Assembly: GCF_000422765.1 (NCBI RefSeq)
Contig: NZ_AUGR01000015.1
Location: forward strand, 62,001 to 126,000
Source: Neptunomonas japonica DSM 18939
GTDB lineage: Bacteria; Pseudomonadota; Gammaproteobacteria; Pseudomonadales; Balneatricaceae
DNA: 64,000 nucleotides
Reading direction: 5' to 3'
Positions 17,590 through 25,910 of the stretch are shown one piece after another; the first letter of the stretch is position 1, and every line of letters starts with the position of its first letter. The position numbers and the translations under genes were made by a program. The notes beneath the pieces were generated by a model. That model saw only the letters and a list, made by a program, of their open reading frames with translations. It was not told the origin of the DNA and ran no database searches.

Positions 17590-18213
17590 CTATTGGTTTA
17601 AAAACATCTGTCTGATACGCAGGTCATCGACAGCGCGTTTTACATGCTGCTTTAACTCTTCGGGTAATGATTGGGGCCATTGCTCCGGTGTTTGAACACC
17701 GGAAGCTATCAAAAAATTAAGCAGCTCTTTGTTTTGAGTCTCTAATGCATAACTCAACGCATTGAGTCCTTGTGAGTCCTCTTGGTTGAGATCAATTCCA
17801 TATTCGTTAAAACGACTCAGGTGAAGCATTAGTTCTGTGACAGAGCAGTGCTTAAAGCAGGCAGCTATTAAATGTGTGTTTTCATCTTGGGCTTTATATT
17901 CGGTACTCGCGCCTGATTGTAACAATGCATTGATGAGCGTTAAGCTTTGCACCTGTTTAAGGGCAACCAACAAGTAGGGCTCATCTGTTGACGAGCGCTG
18001 CTCAATATTAGCTCCGGCCTCAATAAGCATGACAAGGGCTTTGGGTTGCTGTGCAAGAATGGCAGTTTCAATAGCACTAAGCTGTTGGTCTGTTTGGTCA
18101 TTTAGTACAGTCGAATCGATGTTTTGTAGTCGTTTAGCAAGAGTTGCTAAATCACCTGTTTCAATTACCTTAAATAGCTTGGATACTTTTTGTTTTTTGA
18201 ATAGCGTTAGCAT
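17590..18213 (-). CDS. Ankyrin-repeat protein
   Basis: 207 residues, no signal peptide. Ankyrin repeats fill most of the length: SAIETAILAQQPKALVMLIE followed by AGANIEQRS, then LINALLQSGASTEYKA, and GLNALSYALETQNKELLNFL followed by IASGVQTPEQ. Such proteins mediate protein contacts; the partner is unknown. It starts 2 bp after the AEC transporter stop, so the two are likely cotranscribed. It converges with the XRE-type gene across 4 bp. Confidence 0.82.
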   Translation of the reverse strand: MLTLFKKQKVSKLFKVIETGDLATLAKRLQNIDSTVLNDQTDQQLSAIETAILAQQPKALVMLIEAGANIEQRSSTDEPYLLVALKQVQSLTLINALLQSGASTEYKAQDENTHLIAACFKHCSVTELMLHLSRFNEYGIDLNQEDSQGLNALSYALETQNKELLNFLIASGVQTPEQWPQSLPEELKQHVKRAVDDLRIRQMFLNQ

Positions 18214-18215
18214 GC

Positions 18216-19172
18216 TTAGATAACCTCTAAAATTTTCATTAGATAGATGCCACTGCTTAGCGTGAATACTGAACCGATAGTCGTCGTTAAGATAATATTA
18301 GCGGCCAGCTGTGCATTGCCTCCCATTGCTTTCGCCATGACAAAGCTTGCTGCCGCAGTCGGGCAGCCAAAAAGCACAAACATTAATACCAAGTCTTGAT
18401 CTGTGAAACCCGCTTGCCAAGCTCCTAGAGTGAGAATAATTGGCAGAATCAGCAATTTAGTGGCAGTAGCCCAGAATGCTTGGAAGGACGTGTGTTTTAG
18501 GCTCTTTAAATTTAATGTGGCACCAATAGTGAGCAACGCTAAGGGCAATGTAAGATTAGCAAAGTAACGGCCGGTGCGATCAACCACTTCGGGCAACGAG
18601 AATCCGAAATAGGAAAAAGGCAAAGCGAGTAATACCGCAATAATTAAGGGATTTTTTAATATCTCTATGATCACGCCGCTCAGTGATAGGGCGTTACTGC
18701 TTTTCATGGGTAGTGATAGGACAATGATCGATAGTACGTTATATAGAGGAATGACCAAAGCAAGCAGTAATGATGCTTGGGCAAGACCTGTTTGGCCAAA
18801 TAAGTTGAAGCTTACCGCTAATCCTATAATCCCATAGTTACTGCGAAAGGCCCCTTGAATAAAAACGCCAAGGTCTTCGGGTTTATGAATCCATTGTTTC
18901 GCTAGCAACCAGATAGCGATAAATGTAACCAATGTTCCGGCGGCTACATAACTGAGTTGTGTGGGATTAAAAACTGCCTGAAAGTCAGTTCTGGCGATAC
19001 TCATAAAAACCAGGGTTGGTAACGTAATCATAAACACCAGTTTTGATCCGGTGCTGACAAATGCCTCATTAATAACGGATGTGCGTTTTAATATAACGCC
19101 CATAAATACGATAAAAAAGATGGGCGCCACAATGTTGGCTGTAAAAGCCAATGTATCTAGGTAAAGCGCCAC
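18216..19172 (-). CDS. AEC-family (auxin efflux carrier-like) transporter
   Basis: 318 residues with about ten hydrophobic segments in two halves, as in AEC permeases. Typical are the first segment PIFFIVFMGVILKR, the mid-protein FRSNYGIIGLAV and the C-terminal GCPTAAASFVMAKAMGG block. Bacterial members move dicarboxylates such as malate or malonate, or other small anions. The substrate here cannot be told, though the nearby asparagine locus makes a dicarboxylate possible. Cotranscribed with the ankyrin gene. Confidence 0.82.
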   Translation of the reverse strand: MALYLDTLAFTANIVAPIFFIVFMGVILKRTSVINEAFVSTGSKLVFMITLPTLVFMSIARTDFQAVFNPTQLSYVAAGTLVTFIAIWLLAKQWIHKPEDLGVFIQGAFRSNYGIIGLAVSFNLFGQTGLAQASLLLALVIPLYNVLSIIVLSLPMKSSNALSLSGVIIEILKNPLIIAVLLALPFSYFGFSLPEVVDRTGRYFANLTLPLALLTIGATLNLKSLKHTSFQAFWATATKLLILPIILTLGAWQAGFTDQDLVLMFVLFGCPTAAASFVMAKAMGGNAQLAANIILTTTIGSVFTLSSGIYLMKILEVI

Positions 19173-19315
19173 GTAAAGCTCCTATAAGTAAATGAAGGCA
19201 AGATAATACTGCTGTCGTGATTTAAGTGCTATGCAGTACAGTGTTGTAGAACAGTGTTATTACTCAGACAACTATTTATCAGCGCAAGTACTGTTGCTGG
19301 GTAGGCTATGTTGTC

Positions 19316-19807
19316 CTACTGGTGAAGCTTTGGGTAATCGAACCAGAGAAGTGTTCCGCATGACTCTGTGAGTTCAGACCAGCAGGTGATGCCTAGTTGA
19401 ATATGCATAACACCACAGGTGGGAAGGTTGTTGAGCCGTTCTGCACTCAGATATTCCCCTAAACGCTGTAATCCGGGATTATGACCAAACAGCATAATGT
19501 GACGGTCCTTGTCGGAATGGCGCTGTAATGTATCGAGCAATGTTTCCATACATGAGTCGTATAGCTCAGGAACAACCTCGATGAGTGGTCGATTAGTGAG
19601 TTGTTTGCTGGTGGCTTTAGCCGTCAGGTATGCACGCGTAGCGCCGCTCGATAAACATTTGTCAGGTGTCAGGTTTGCCGCTTTTAGGCGTTCGGCCATG
19701 GCGGGCAAATCACGTTTGCCGCGTTTGTTAAGAGGGCGGTTGAAATCTTCAAGATCTGGATTTTTCCAGCTTGATTTAGCATGTCTGATAAGAGTGAGCG
19801 TGCGCAT
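19316..19807 (-). CDS. sixA: SixA-like phosphohistidine phosphatase
   Basis: 163 residues of the histidine-phosphatase (RHG) superfamily. The catalytic block is LTLIRHAKSSW at the N-terminus. LNKRGKRDLPAMAERL, SSGATRAYLTAKA and the second histidine in MLFGHNPGLQRLGEYL follow. SixA removes phosphate from phosphohistidine in phosphotransfer proteins. Many similar short RHG proteins are uncharacterised, so the substrate is open. It stands alone on the minus strand. Confidence 0.8.
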   Translation of the reverse strand: MRTLTLIRHAKSSWKNPDLEDFNRPLNKRGKRDLPAMAERLKAANLTPDKCLSSGATRAYLTAKATSKQLTNRPLIEVVPELYDSCMETLLDTLQRHSDKDRHIMLFGHNPGLQRLGEYLSAERLNNLPTCGVMHIQLGITCWSELTESCGTLLWFDYPKLHQ

Positions 19808-19930
19808 ATTAGGACTCCGGCCTGAAAGCAGCTATTAGCGCAAAATAACACGGTTGGTGGCATCTTTTAAGATGTTAGAGTGTATAAAAACCAGTGATAA
19901 TCTTTCTAAGCTCAGTTATTACTGTTTAGA

Positions 19931-21562
19931 TTACTGTGAAAACTCATGATCTTGTGAGGTGTTTTCCAGCATTCGTTTCCACACTGAGCGCATATGTGGC
20001 ATCGGCATGCTTCCTACACGCTGTAAGTTCATGGGGCCGTCGTTAAATAAACGAGGATCCATTAGCACATAATCATCATCGATAATGGGTATGAACCCCA
20101 TATGATCGAGAATATCGGTTTTTAAGTTCACGCCAGGCGCAATTTCTAGCAGTTTTAAGCCGCTATCCGTGAGTTTGAAGACCGCTCTTTCGGTGATGAA
20201 CATAACATTTTGTTGTTTTTCTAAGGCGTATTGCCCGTTAAAGGTGATCTGTTCTACGGCGGCGAGAAATTTCTTAATAGGGCCGTTCTCAATAATCGTC
20301 AATTGATTGTTGCTTACTTCGATTGTTTGAGGGCCTGACGTAAATGTGCCGAGGAAGTAAACATCGCGGGTGTTTTGCGTGATGTTAATAAAGCCTCCGC
20401 ACCCGGCAAGTCGCTCGCCAAACCGGCTGACGTTAATATGGCCTTGTGGGCTTGCTTGTGCTAAACCAAGGAAGGCTTGGTCCAGACCTCCGCCGTCGTA
20501 AAAATCGAATTGAGCGGGTTGATCAATAATAGCATCTGCATTGGCAATAGCTCCAAAGCTTAAGCCGCTGGCGGGAGATCCTCCAATGCCGCCAGCTTCA
20601 ACTGTCAATGTGAACTCTTTAAGCCTGCCTTCTTCTGCAGCAATGTGTGAGATGATTTCTGGTATGCCAATACCTAAGTTAACGACCGAGCCTTTGCGTA
20701 GCTCCATTAAAGCGCGCCGACCAATGACCTTACGTGCGGACAGAGGAACAGATTGCAGTGAGTTGCCGGTACGAATCTCGCCGCAATAAGCAGGGTTGTA
20801 TTGCTCAGCAAATGTTTGCGGATGGTCCTGCGCTTCTGACAGCACTACATGGTCTACTAAAATACCAGGAATACGAACACGGTCTGGTGTTACTTGGTGT
20901 AGTTCAGTAGTACGTTCGACTTGCACAATAACCGTGCCGCCGCTGCTTTTAACCGCTTGAGCGATAGCCAGTGCTTCTAATGGTAGCGCTTCTTTCTCCA
21001 TTGAAATATTACCGTTTCTATCAACAGTTGTACCGCGAAGCAAGGCTACATTAATGGGAAATGTCTTGTATAAAAGAAAAGGGGAGCCGGCTATTTCTAT
21101 GCGTTCCACAAGGTCTTCTTGAGTACGCTTGTTGATTTTTCCGCCACCCTGCTCTGGGTCGACAAACGTATGTAATCCCACGTGCGTTAATGTGCCAGGT
21201 TTACCAGCTGCGATATCACGAAAGAGATGACAGATAACGCCTTGAGGCAGATTATATGCTTCAATTTTATTATCAATAGCCAGTTTCCCGAGGCGCGGAG
21301 CTAAGCCCCAGTGCCCTCCAATGACGCGCTTTAGCATGCCTTCATGGCCAAATCGATTCAGCCCGCGGTTTTTTGCGTCACCTTGCCCTGCTGCATACAC
21401 TAGATTAAGACTGCTAGGGTGACCGGTCGCTAAGAAGCGCTTCTCAATAGCTTTTGCGAGTGTCTCTGCAAACCCTATACCGATAAAGCCAGCGGTTGCG
21501 ATAGTGTCATTATCTGCAATGAGTAACGCGGCTTCTTGAGCTGAAATAAGACGATTGGGCAT
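19931..21562 (-). CDS. Short-chain acyl-CoA:acetate CoA-transferase, fused subunits (YdiF-like)
   Basis: About 543 residues joining the alpha-type and beta-type halves of family I CoA-transferases. The N-half has TIATAGFIGIGFAE, and the C-half has GSVVNLGIGIPEI and the active-site glutamate in TVEAGGIGGSPASG. It moves CoA between short acids such as acetate, propionate and acetoacetate. The ATG at 21562 is chosen over the GTG at 21595. It has an AGG site, and the sigma-54 promoter just upstream would start RNA at about 21592, after the GTG. Probably controlled by the adjacent PAS-AAA+ activator. Confidence 0.88.
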   Translation of the reverse strand: MPNRLISAQEAALLIADNDTIATAGFIGIGFAETLAKAIEKRFLATGHPSSLNLVYAAGQGDAKNRGLNRFGHEGMLKRVIGGHWGLAPRLGKLAIDNKIEAYNLPQGVICHLFRDIAAGKPGTLTHVGLHTFVDPEQGGGKINKRTQEDLVERIEIAGSPFLLYKTFPINVALLRGTTVDRNGNISMEKEALPLEALAIAQAVKSSGGTVIVQVERTTELHQVTPDRVRIPGILVDHVVLSEAQDHPQTFAEQYNPAYCGEIRTGNSLQSVPLSARKVIGRRALMELRKGSVVNLGIGIPEIISHIAAEEGRLKEFTLTVEAGGIGGSPASGLSFGAIANADAIIDQPAQFDFYDGGGLDQAFLGLAQASPQGHINVSRFGERLAGCGGFINITQNTRDVYFLGTFTSGPQTIEVSNNQLTIIENGPIKKFLAAVEQITFNGQYALEKQQNVMFITERAVFKLTDSGLKLLEIAPGVNLKTDILDHMGFIPIIDDDYVLMDPRLFNDGPMNLQRVGSMPMPHMRSVWKRMLENTSQDHEFSQ

Positions 21563-21601
21563 ACCATTACCTGTAAATTGTTTTTTATTGTTCACTGGTT
21601 A

Positions 21602-21618
21602 TAGCAAAAGACGAGCCA
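21602..21618 (-). promoter_or_regulatory. Sigma-54 promoter of the CoA-transferase gene
   Basis: The minus strand reads TGGCTCGTCTTTTGCTA against the consensus TGGCACGN4TTGCW. The only mismatch is A to T, and the GG-to-GC spacing is exact. The predicted start is near 21592, about 30 bp before the chosen ATG. Confidence 0.87.
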
Positions 21619-21675
21619 GTCATTTTTTTATCAATAAAATCATATGCTTGTGTGTTTTTGGTCAATCGTGCTTAT

Positions 21676-21725
21676 TATGTAGTGTATTGCTGTGTAGACA
21701 CTAGTGTATGGTTTGTATGTAGTGT
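21676..21725. promoter_or_regulatory. Probable upstream activating sequences for the sigma-54 activator
   Basis: TATGTAGTGT is repeated at 21676-21685 and 21716-21725, exactly 40 bp apart. A perfect palindrome ACACTAGTGT (21698-21707) lies between them. All lie 60-125 bp upstream of the sigma-54 promoter, where enhancer-binding activators bind. Confidence 0.6.
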
Positions 21726-21727
21726 GT

Positions 21728-23137
21728 CTATTCGTCTTTACACTTTTTTAAGCGCTCATATAAGGTGGCTCTAGAAATCCCTAATAGTTTGGCGGCGCTA
21801 CTTTTATTGCCCCCTGTTTGCTGAAGTGCTTCTCTCAGTGCGTCTTGCTCTAGCCTTAGCCGTGTTTCATGAAGATTTATCGGCAAAGGGTTGGTATCAA
21901 CACAGGGAAGATCATCAAATGCACCTAAGTCTGCGGGTTCAATAGCAGTACCTTCTGCCATTACACAGCCGCGCTCTAAACGGTTGTGGAGCTCCCGGAC
22001 ATTTCCAGGCCAGCTGTATTCAAGCAGCCATTGTCGCGCAGTATCTGTTAATGCGAGTGCAGGAATCTGTGCTTGCTGTTGAATATTTTTTAGCATATGA
22101 ATACACAGTAATGGGATATCGTCTTTGCGCTCCCGAAGCGGCGCTAAGCGTATGGGTAATACATTCAGTCGATAATAAAGATCGGCACGAAACTTACCTT
22201 CATCAACTAGTTTTTTAAGGTTGCCTGACGTCGCCGCAATAATGCGAACATCGACTTGCTCTAAACGGTTTGATCCCAGTGCTTCTACTTCTCGCTCTTG
22301 TAAGACCCTAAGAAGCTTAGCTTGCATGGTAAGAGGCATTTCGGCAATCTCATCTAAAAACAGAGTACCGCTATTTGCTAACTGTATTTTTCCTTTTCGT
22401 CCGTTTTTATCGATACCTGTATAGGCTCCGGGAGCTGCTCCAAACAATTCGGCCTCAACGAGTGACTCTGGTAAAGCTGCCATATTGATGCCAACAAATG
22501 GGCCTCCGTTTCGCTGGGAAGCATGATGAATACCTTGGGCGAGCAGCTCTTTACCTGTTCCCGTTTCGCCAAGTAGAAGCACAGTGGTATCTAACAATGC
22601 AGCTCTGCGTGCTTGTCTTTTTAATTGTTGAATGATGGCTGATTGGCCAATTAAATCATCCAGTGCGTAGCGAGAGGGGCGAATCAATTTTTGCTGTTCG
22701 AGCTGGCGTTTAAGGCGAGCAAATTTATCAAATAATGGTCTGAGGCTTTCTAGATCAGTATAAAAAATAAAACCAATAGCACCCATCACAGTGCCGTTGT
22801 TATCTTTTAATGGCATGCGTGTTACCACGCACCAGCGATTGTTAATTTGCATGAGGTCGACAAAGGTGGGTTTGCCGCTTTTTAATACACGGGGTAGCTG
22901 TGTGTTAGGCAGCAACTCTTCAATAGGCGTACCGATAAGTGTTTTGTTTTCAGCTATGTTAATGAGTTGTCGATATTTAGGGCTCATCCAGATAATACGA
23001 CAAGATGCATCTACAGCAATGGCTCCTTCGCAGAGGCTTGAAAGTAGCTCAAAGGGATGCTGCTTGCTGGTTTGCCCGCTCAGTAACTCATCAAGACAGA
23101 TATGTTGCTCAGGTTGCTGAACTTTTGGAGTGGTCAA
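21728..23137 (-). CDS. PAS-domain sigma-54-dependent transcriptional activator
   Basis: 469 residues: a PAS-like sensor (about 25-135), an AAA+ domain (about 165-395) and a Fis-type HTH at the end (SSAAKLLGISRATLYERLKK). The AAA+ part has Walker A GETGTGKE, the sigma-54 contact loop GAYTG within ELFGAAPGAYTG, and Walker B TLFLDEIAEMP. There is no receiver domain, so it probably senses a metabolite through PAS. Its stop lies 3 bp from the repeated elements upstream of the CoA-transferase, its likely target. The ligand may be a short-chain acid, by inference. Confidence 0.9.
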   Translation of the reverse strand: MTTPKVQQPEQHICLDELLSGQTSKQHPFELLSSLCEGAIAVDASCRIIWMSPKYRQLINIAENKTLIGTPIEELLPNTQLPRVLKSGKPTFVDLMQINNRWCVVTRMPLKDNNGTVMGAIGFIFYTDLESLRPLFDKFARLKRQLEQQKLIRPSRYALDDLIGQSAIIQQLKRQARRAALLDTTVLLLGETGTGKELLAQGIHHASQRNGGPFVGINMAALPESLVEAELFGAAPGAYTGIDKNGRKGKIQLANSGTLFLDEIAEMPLTMQAKLLRVLQEREVEALGSNRLEQVDVRIIAATSGNLKKLVDEGKFRADLYYRLNVLPIRLAPLRERKDDIPLLCIHMLKNIQQQAQIPALALTDTARQWLLEYSWPGNVRELHNRLERGCVMAEGTAIEPADLGAFDDLPCVDTNPLPINLHETRLRLEQDALREALQQTGGNKSSAAKLLGISRATLYERLKKCKDE

Positions 23138-23268
23138 TGCTGCATCCTTTTTTATCTATAAATATTTTGTTTGCATTAGGCTTATAAATTTGTACTCATA
23201 TGTACCATGAAAAACAAGTACTGACTTTAAACCACGTTGCTTATTAATTGCTTCTCAGGACATGCTCC

Positions 23269-24159
23269 ATGGATAAAATATCAACCACAGCGTTATCAAA
23301 ACTGCGTTCCATGTCGAGTAAAGCGCTATTTGCGCAATTAGAAAATGCTGGATGGATTGTGCGTTTAGAAAAAAACTGGGAGTTAACGACCAGTGGCAGA
23401 GAGCGGGGGGGAGAAGTAAAGCAAAGTGATAAGTTTGGATCTTATATTGTTTGGCCACCTCAGTTAAAAATTGAGGGCGAAGCCGCAGTGGTTGCCTATG
23501 ATAAAGATGACCTTCATAGCGCGGCTAATATAGGGCAAAAAGTTGCATTATCAGCACGGCAAGTTAACGCGTTGTTTTCTGAGTTAGGTTGGGTGGATCG
23601 TCATCACAAAGGCTGGCAGTTAACGGGGCAAGGAAAGGCATTAGGGGGAGTACAAAAAGAGAGCCAAAAAACCGGAATTCCTTATGTACTCTGGCCGCTC
23701 GCTTTTATTCATAACCTTGCTTTTCAGCGTTCCCTGAAAGCGCTTAAAGGAGATCTTGGCCAGGCTTTGGGGCTAAATGAATACACGAGCGAAGAGGTCT
23801 CCGTTTTTAGGAAGAAATTTCCTGCCAACTTTCGAGCGGTAGATGGTCATCAGCTTCGCTCAAAAGCCGAAGTGCTGATCGACAATTGGCTGTATCTAGC
23901 GGACATCGCGCATGCTTATGAACGCCGTTTGCCGATTGAAGAAGATGTCTACAGTACTTTTTATATACCCGCTGGAAAGATATATGTTGAGTTATGGGAG
24001 CATGAGAGTGACCCAGAGTATCAAAAAATTAAGCAACAAAAGCTGCAGGCGTATTCAAAATATGGATTAACACTTCTAGAGTTACGTGAGAGCGATATTA
24101 CAAGTTTAGATGATGTCATGCCCCGCTTATTGTTAAAGAATGGCATAGAGGCTTATTAA
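23269..24159 (+). CDS. Unrecognised protein: two winged-helix-like repeats plus nuclease-like C-domain
   Basis: 296 residues from the ATG at 23269 with AGGA 8 bp upstream; a TTG seven codons earlier is poorer. I do not recognise a named family. The N-half contains two copies of a pattern LF-x2-L-x(1-3)-GW-x2-R-x2-K-x-W-x-LT-x2-G-x3-GG, then GxYIVWP or IPYVLWP. The C-half (from about 190) resembles a PD-(D/E)XK nuclease core: RSKAEVLIDNWL, FYIPAGKIYVELWE, then a lysine-rich KQQKLQAY helix. The usual aspartate before FYIP is threonine, so activity is doubtful. DNA binding is inferred. Confidence 0.6.
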   Translation: MDKISTTALSKLRSMSSKALFAQLENAGWIVRLEKNWELTTSGRERGGEVKQSDKFGSYIVWPPQLKIEGEAAVVAYDKDDLHSAANIGQKVALSARQVNALFSELGWVDRHHKGWQLTGQGKALGGVQKESQKTGIPYVLWPLAFIHNLAFQRSLKALKGDLGQALGLNEYTSEEVSVFRKKFPANFRAVDGHQLRSKAEVLIDNWLYLADIAHAYERRLPIEEDVYSTFYIPAGKIYVELWEHESDPEYQKIKQQKLQAYSKYGLTLLELRESDITSLDDVMPRLLLKNGIEAY

Positions 24160-24201
24160 GAGGCGTTGTTGAGTACAGCAGATAGATTGAATGTATGAAG
24201 A

Positions 24202-24221
24202 AAGGGCTATTAATAGCCCTT
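24202..24221. terminator. Palindromic hairpin between converging genes
   Basis: A perfect 20-bp palindrome with an AAGGGCTA/TAGCCCTT stem lies between the stops at 24159 and 24249. T runs are short, so it may be a modest bidirectional terminator. Confidence 0.5.
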
Positions 24222-24248
24222 AATTATGAAGTGAACTGTCACAGGGAG

Positions 24249-24659
24249 CTATTCTGCGTCACTCATCCAAATATCACTAACCCAGTCCCACAGGTTATCC
24301 CACTGCTCTTCATTTACCTCTTCCTCTGCTGACCAGAAGCCGATAGAGCCATCTTGTTCGATAAAGTAATAACCGCCATTCGCTTCGCAAAATGGGATTA
24401 GCTCTCTCGGCAAACCTAAAGACCATGCTGTTGCCGTTAGCTCTGGCAGGTGCGTATGTGAATGTGGTTCAGTCGCAGTGACAGGGGATAGGGAGCCAAC
24501 TACAACATCGCTAGCCTCTAGCAGAAACTCTTTTAGGTCTGCAGGAATAGAGATTAAAATTTCCTCTTCCAACTCAACCAGCTCATCTTCCGTTGGGAGG
24601 CGAACTGAGTTGAAGCGGTCTTCGTTTAATTCACGAAGTTCATCAATGATGTCGTTCAT
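24249..24659 (-). CDS. SMI1/KNR4-family protein
   Basis: 136 residues, strongly acidic, cytoplasmic. The pattern is that of the SMI1/KNR4 (SUKH) fold. An N-terminal helix with PTEDELVELEEEILISIPAD is followed by KEFLLEAS. Then come LIPFCEANGGYYFIEQDGSI and FWSAEEE, and a tryptophan-rich tail WDNLWDWVSDIW. SUKH proteins often act as immunity proteins to contact-dependent toxins, but many are housekeeping proteins. No toxin gene is adjacent, so an immunity role is not supported. Confidence 0.72.
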   Translation of the reverse strand: MNDIIDELRELNEDRFNSVRLPTEDELVELEEEILISIPADLKEFLLEASDVVVGSLSPVTATEPHSHTHLPELTATAWSLGLPRELIPFCEANGGYYFIEQDGSIGFWSAEEEVNEEQWDNLWDWVSDIWMSDAE

Positions 24660-24730
24660 ATTAAGTAATAAGAGTCCTAAAGCCTGCGTGGTTAAAAGCT
24701 AATAATAGATGGTGGAGTTTACAGGATAAA

Positions 24731-25897
24731 TTAGAACACTGTTTGGCCTTTGTGATCGTCAATTTCTTCCGTCTCGTCTTCTTCAACTTTATCTTCTTCG
24801 AGACTGAAGTTTAATCCACCACTGCTGCTGTTATTACCCTCTTCACTTAACTTAAATTTTAAGCGCAGGTTATTAGCTGAATCAGCATTTTTTATAGCTT
24901 CTTCCTCGCTAATTTTTCCTTCTCTGGCGAGCTTGAAAAGGGCTGAATCGAAGGTTTGCATACCTAAGGCTTCGGACTTTGCCATAATCTCTTTAATGCC
25001 ATCGATATCGCCTTTAAATATCAACTCTTTAATTGTTGAGGTTCCGAGGAGAATCTCTATGGCCGCCGCTCGTTTTCCATCAATTGTATGCACTAGACGC
25101 TGCGAAACAATGGCGCGTACGTTCAGTGAAAGGTCAGTGAGGAGCTGGTGGCGCTTTTCTTCTGGGAAAAAGTTGATAATACGGTCAAATGCTTGGTTGG
25201 CATTATTGGCGTGCAGCGTAGAAATTGCGAGATGGCCCGTTTCAGCAAAAGCTAAGCAGTGTTCCATTGTTTCTTTGTCGCGCACCTCTCCAATTAGAAT
25301 AACATCGGGAGCTTGGCGAAGCGTGTTAATCAGTGCGTTGTGGAAACTACGTGTATCTACACCGACTTCACGCTGATTAACGATCGACTTTTTATGGTGA
25401 TGTACGAACTCGATGGGGTCTTCAATGGTGATGATGTGTCCACCACTATTGCTGTTTCGGTGGTCAATAAGAGCCGCGAGTGATGTCGATTTACCAGAAC
25501 CTGTTCCGCCTACAAATAGCACCAGACCACGTTTGGCCATAATGACATCTTTAAGTACATCTGGTAGACCGAGGTCTTCCATGCGGGGAATATCCGTCTT
25601 GATATTTCGAGCAACGATAGCAACATCATTACGTTGTTTAAAAATATTAAGACGAAAGCGGCCTGACTTCTCAACAGAGATGGCTAGGTTCATCTCTAAA
25701 TCGTGCTGGAAGGCAATTTTTTGCTCTGCGTCCATCACTTGTAAGGCGATTTTTTCGATCTCTCCAGGCTGAAAAGGGGTTTTGCTCAGTGGTTTTAAAA
25801 CCCCCTGAAACTTTCCACAAGGCGGTGCTCCCGTTGATAGGTAAAGATCGGAACCATCTTTAGCAGCCAGTAAGCGAAGGCAATCGTAGAAGTCCAT
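24731..25897 (-). CDS. pilU: Type IV pilus retraction ATPase, PilU-like
   Basis: 388 residues. PilT/PilU ATPases depolymerise pili for twitching. Walker A is FVGGTGSGKST, the Asp box and Walker B region HIITIEDPIEFVHH and ILIGEVRDKETM, and the His box HLAISTLHANNA. The start MDFYDCLRLLAAKDGSDLYL and an acidic tail rich in Glu/Asp favour PilU over PilT. No pilT is adjacent. A DHH phosphoesterase gene lies 13 bp upstream and may share its promoter. The FimX-like protein at the window start would act in the same pilus system. Confidence 0.88.
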   Translation of the reverse strand: MDFYDCLRLLAAKDGSDLYLSTGAPPCGKFQGVLKPLSKTPFQPGEIEKIALQVMDAEQKIAFQHDLEMNLAISVEKSGRFRLNIFKQRNDVAIVARNIKTDIPRMEDLGLPDVLKDVIMAKRGLVLFVGGTGSGKSTSLAALIDHRNSNSGGHIITIEDPIEFVHHHKKSIVNQREVGVDTRSFHNALINTLRQAPDVILIGEVRDKETMEHCLAFAETGHLAISTLHANNANQAFDRIINFFPEEKRHQLLTDLSLNVRAIVSQRLVHTIDGKRAAAIEILLGTSTIKELIFKGDIDGIKEIMAKSEALGMQTFDSALFKLAREGKISEEEAIKNADSANNLRLKFKLSEEGNNSSSGGLNFSLEEDKVEEDETEEIDDHKGQTVF

Positions 25898-25910
25898 TTA
25901 ATAATCCTGT

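Noticed and set aside
21593-21595. GTG as start of the CoA-transferase
   Set aside because: It would lie at or before the predicted sigma-54 transcription start and has no ribosome-binding site. The ATG at 21562 has both in its favour.
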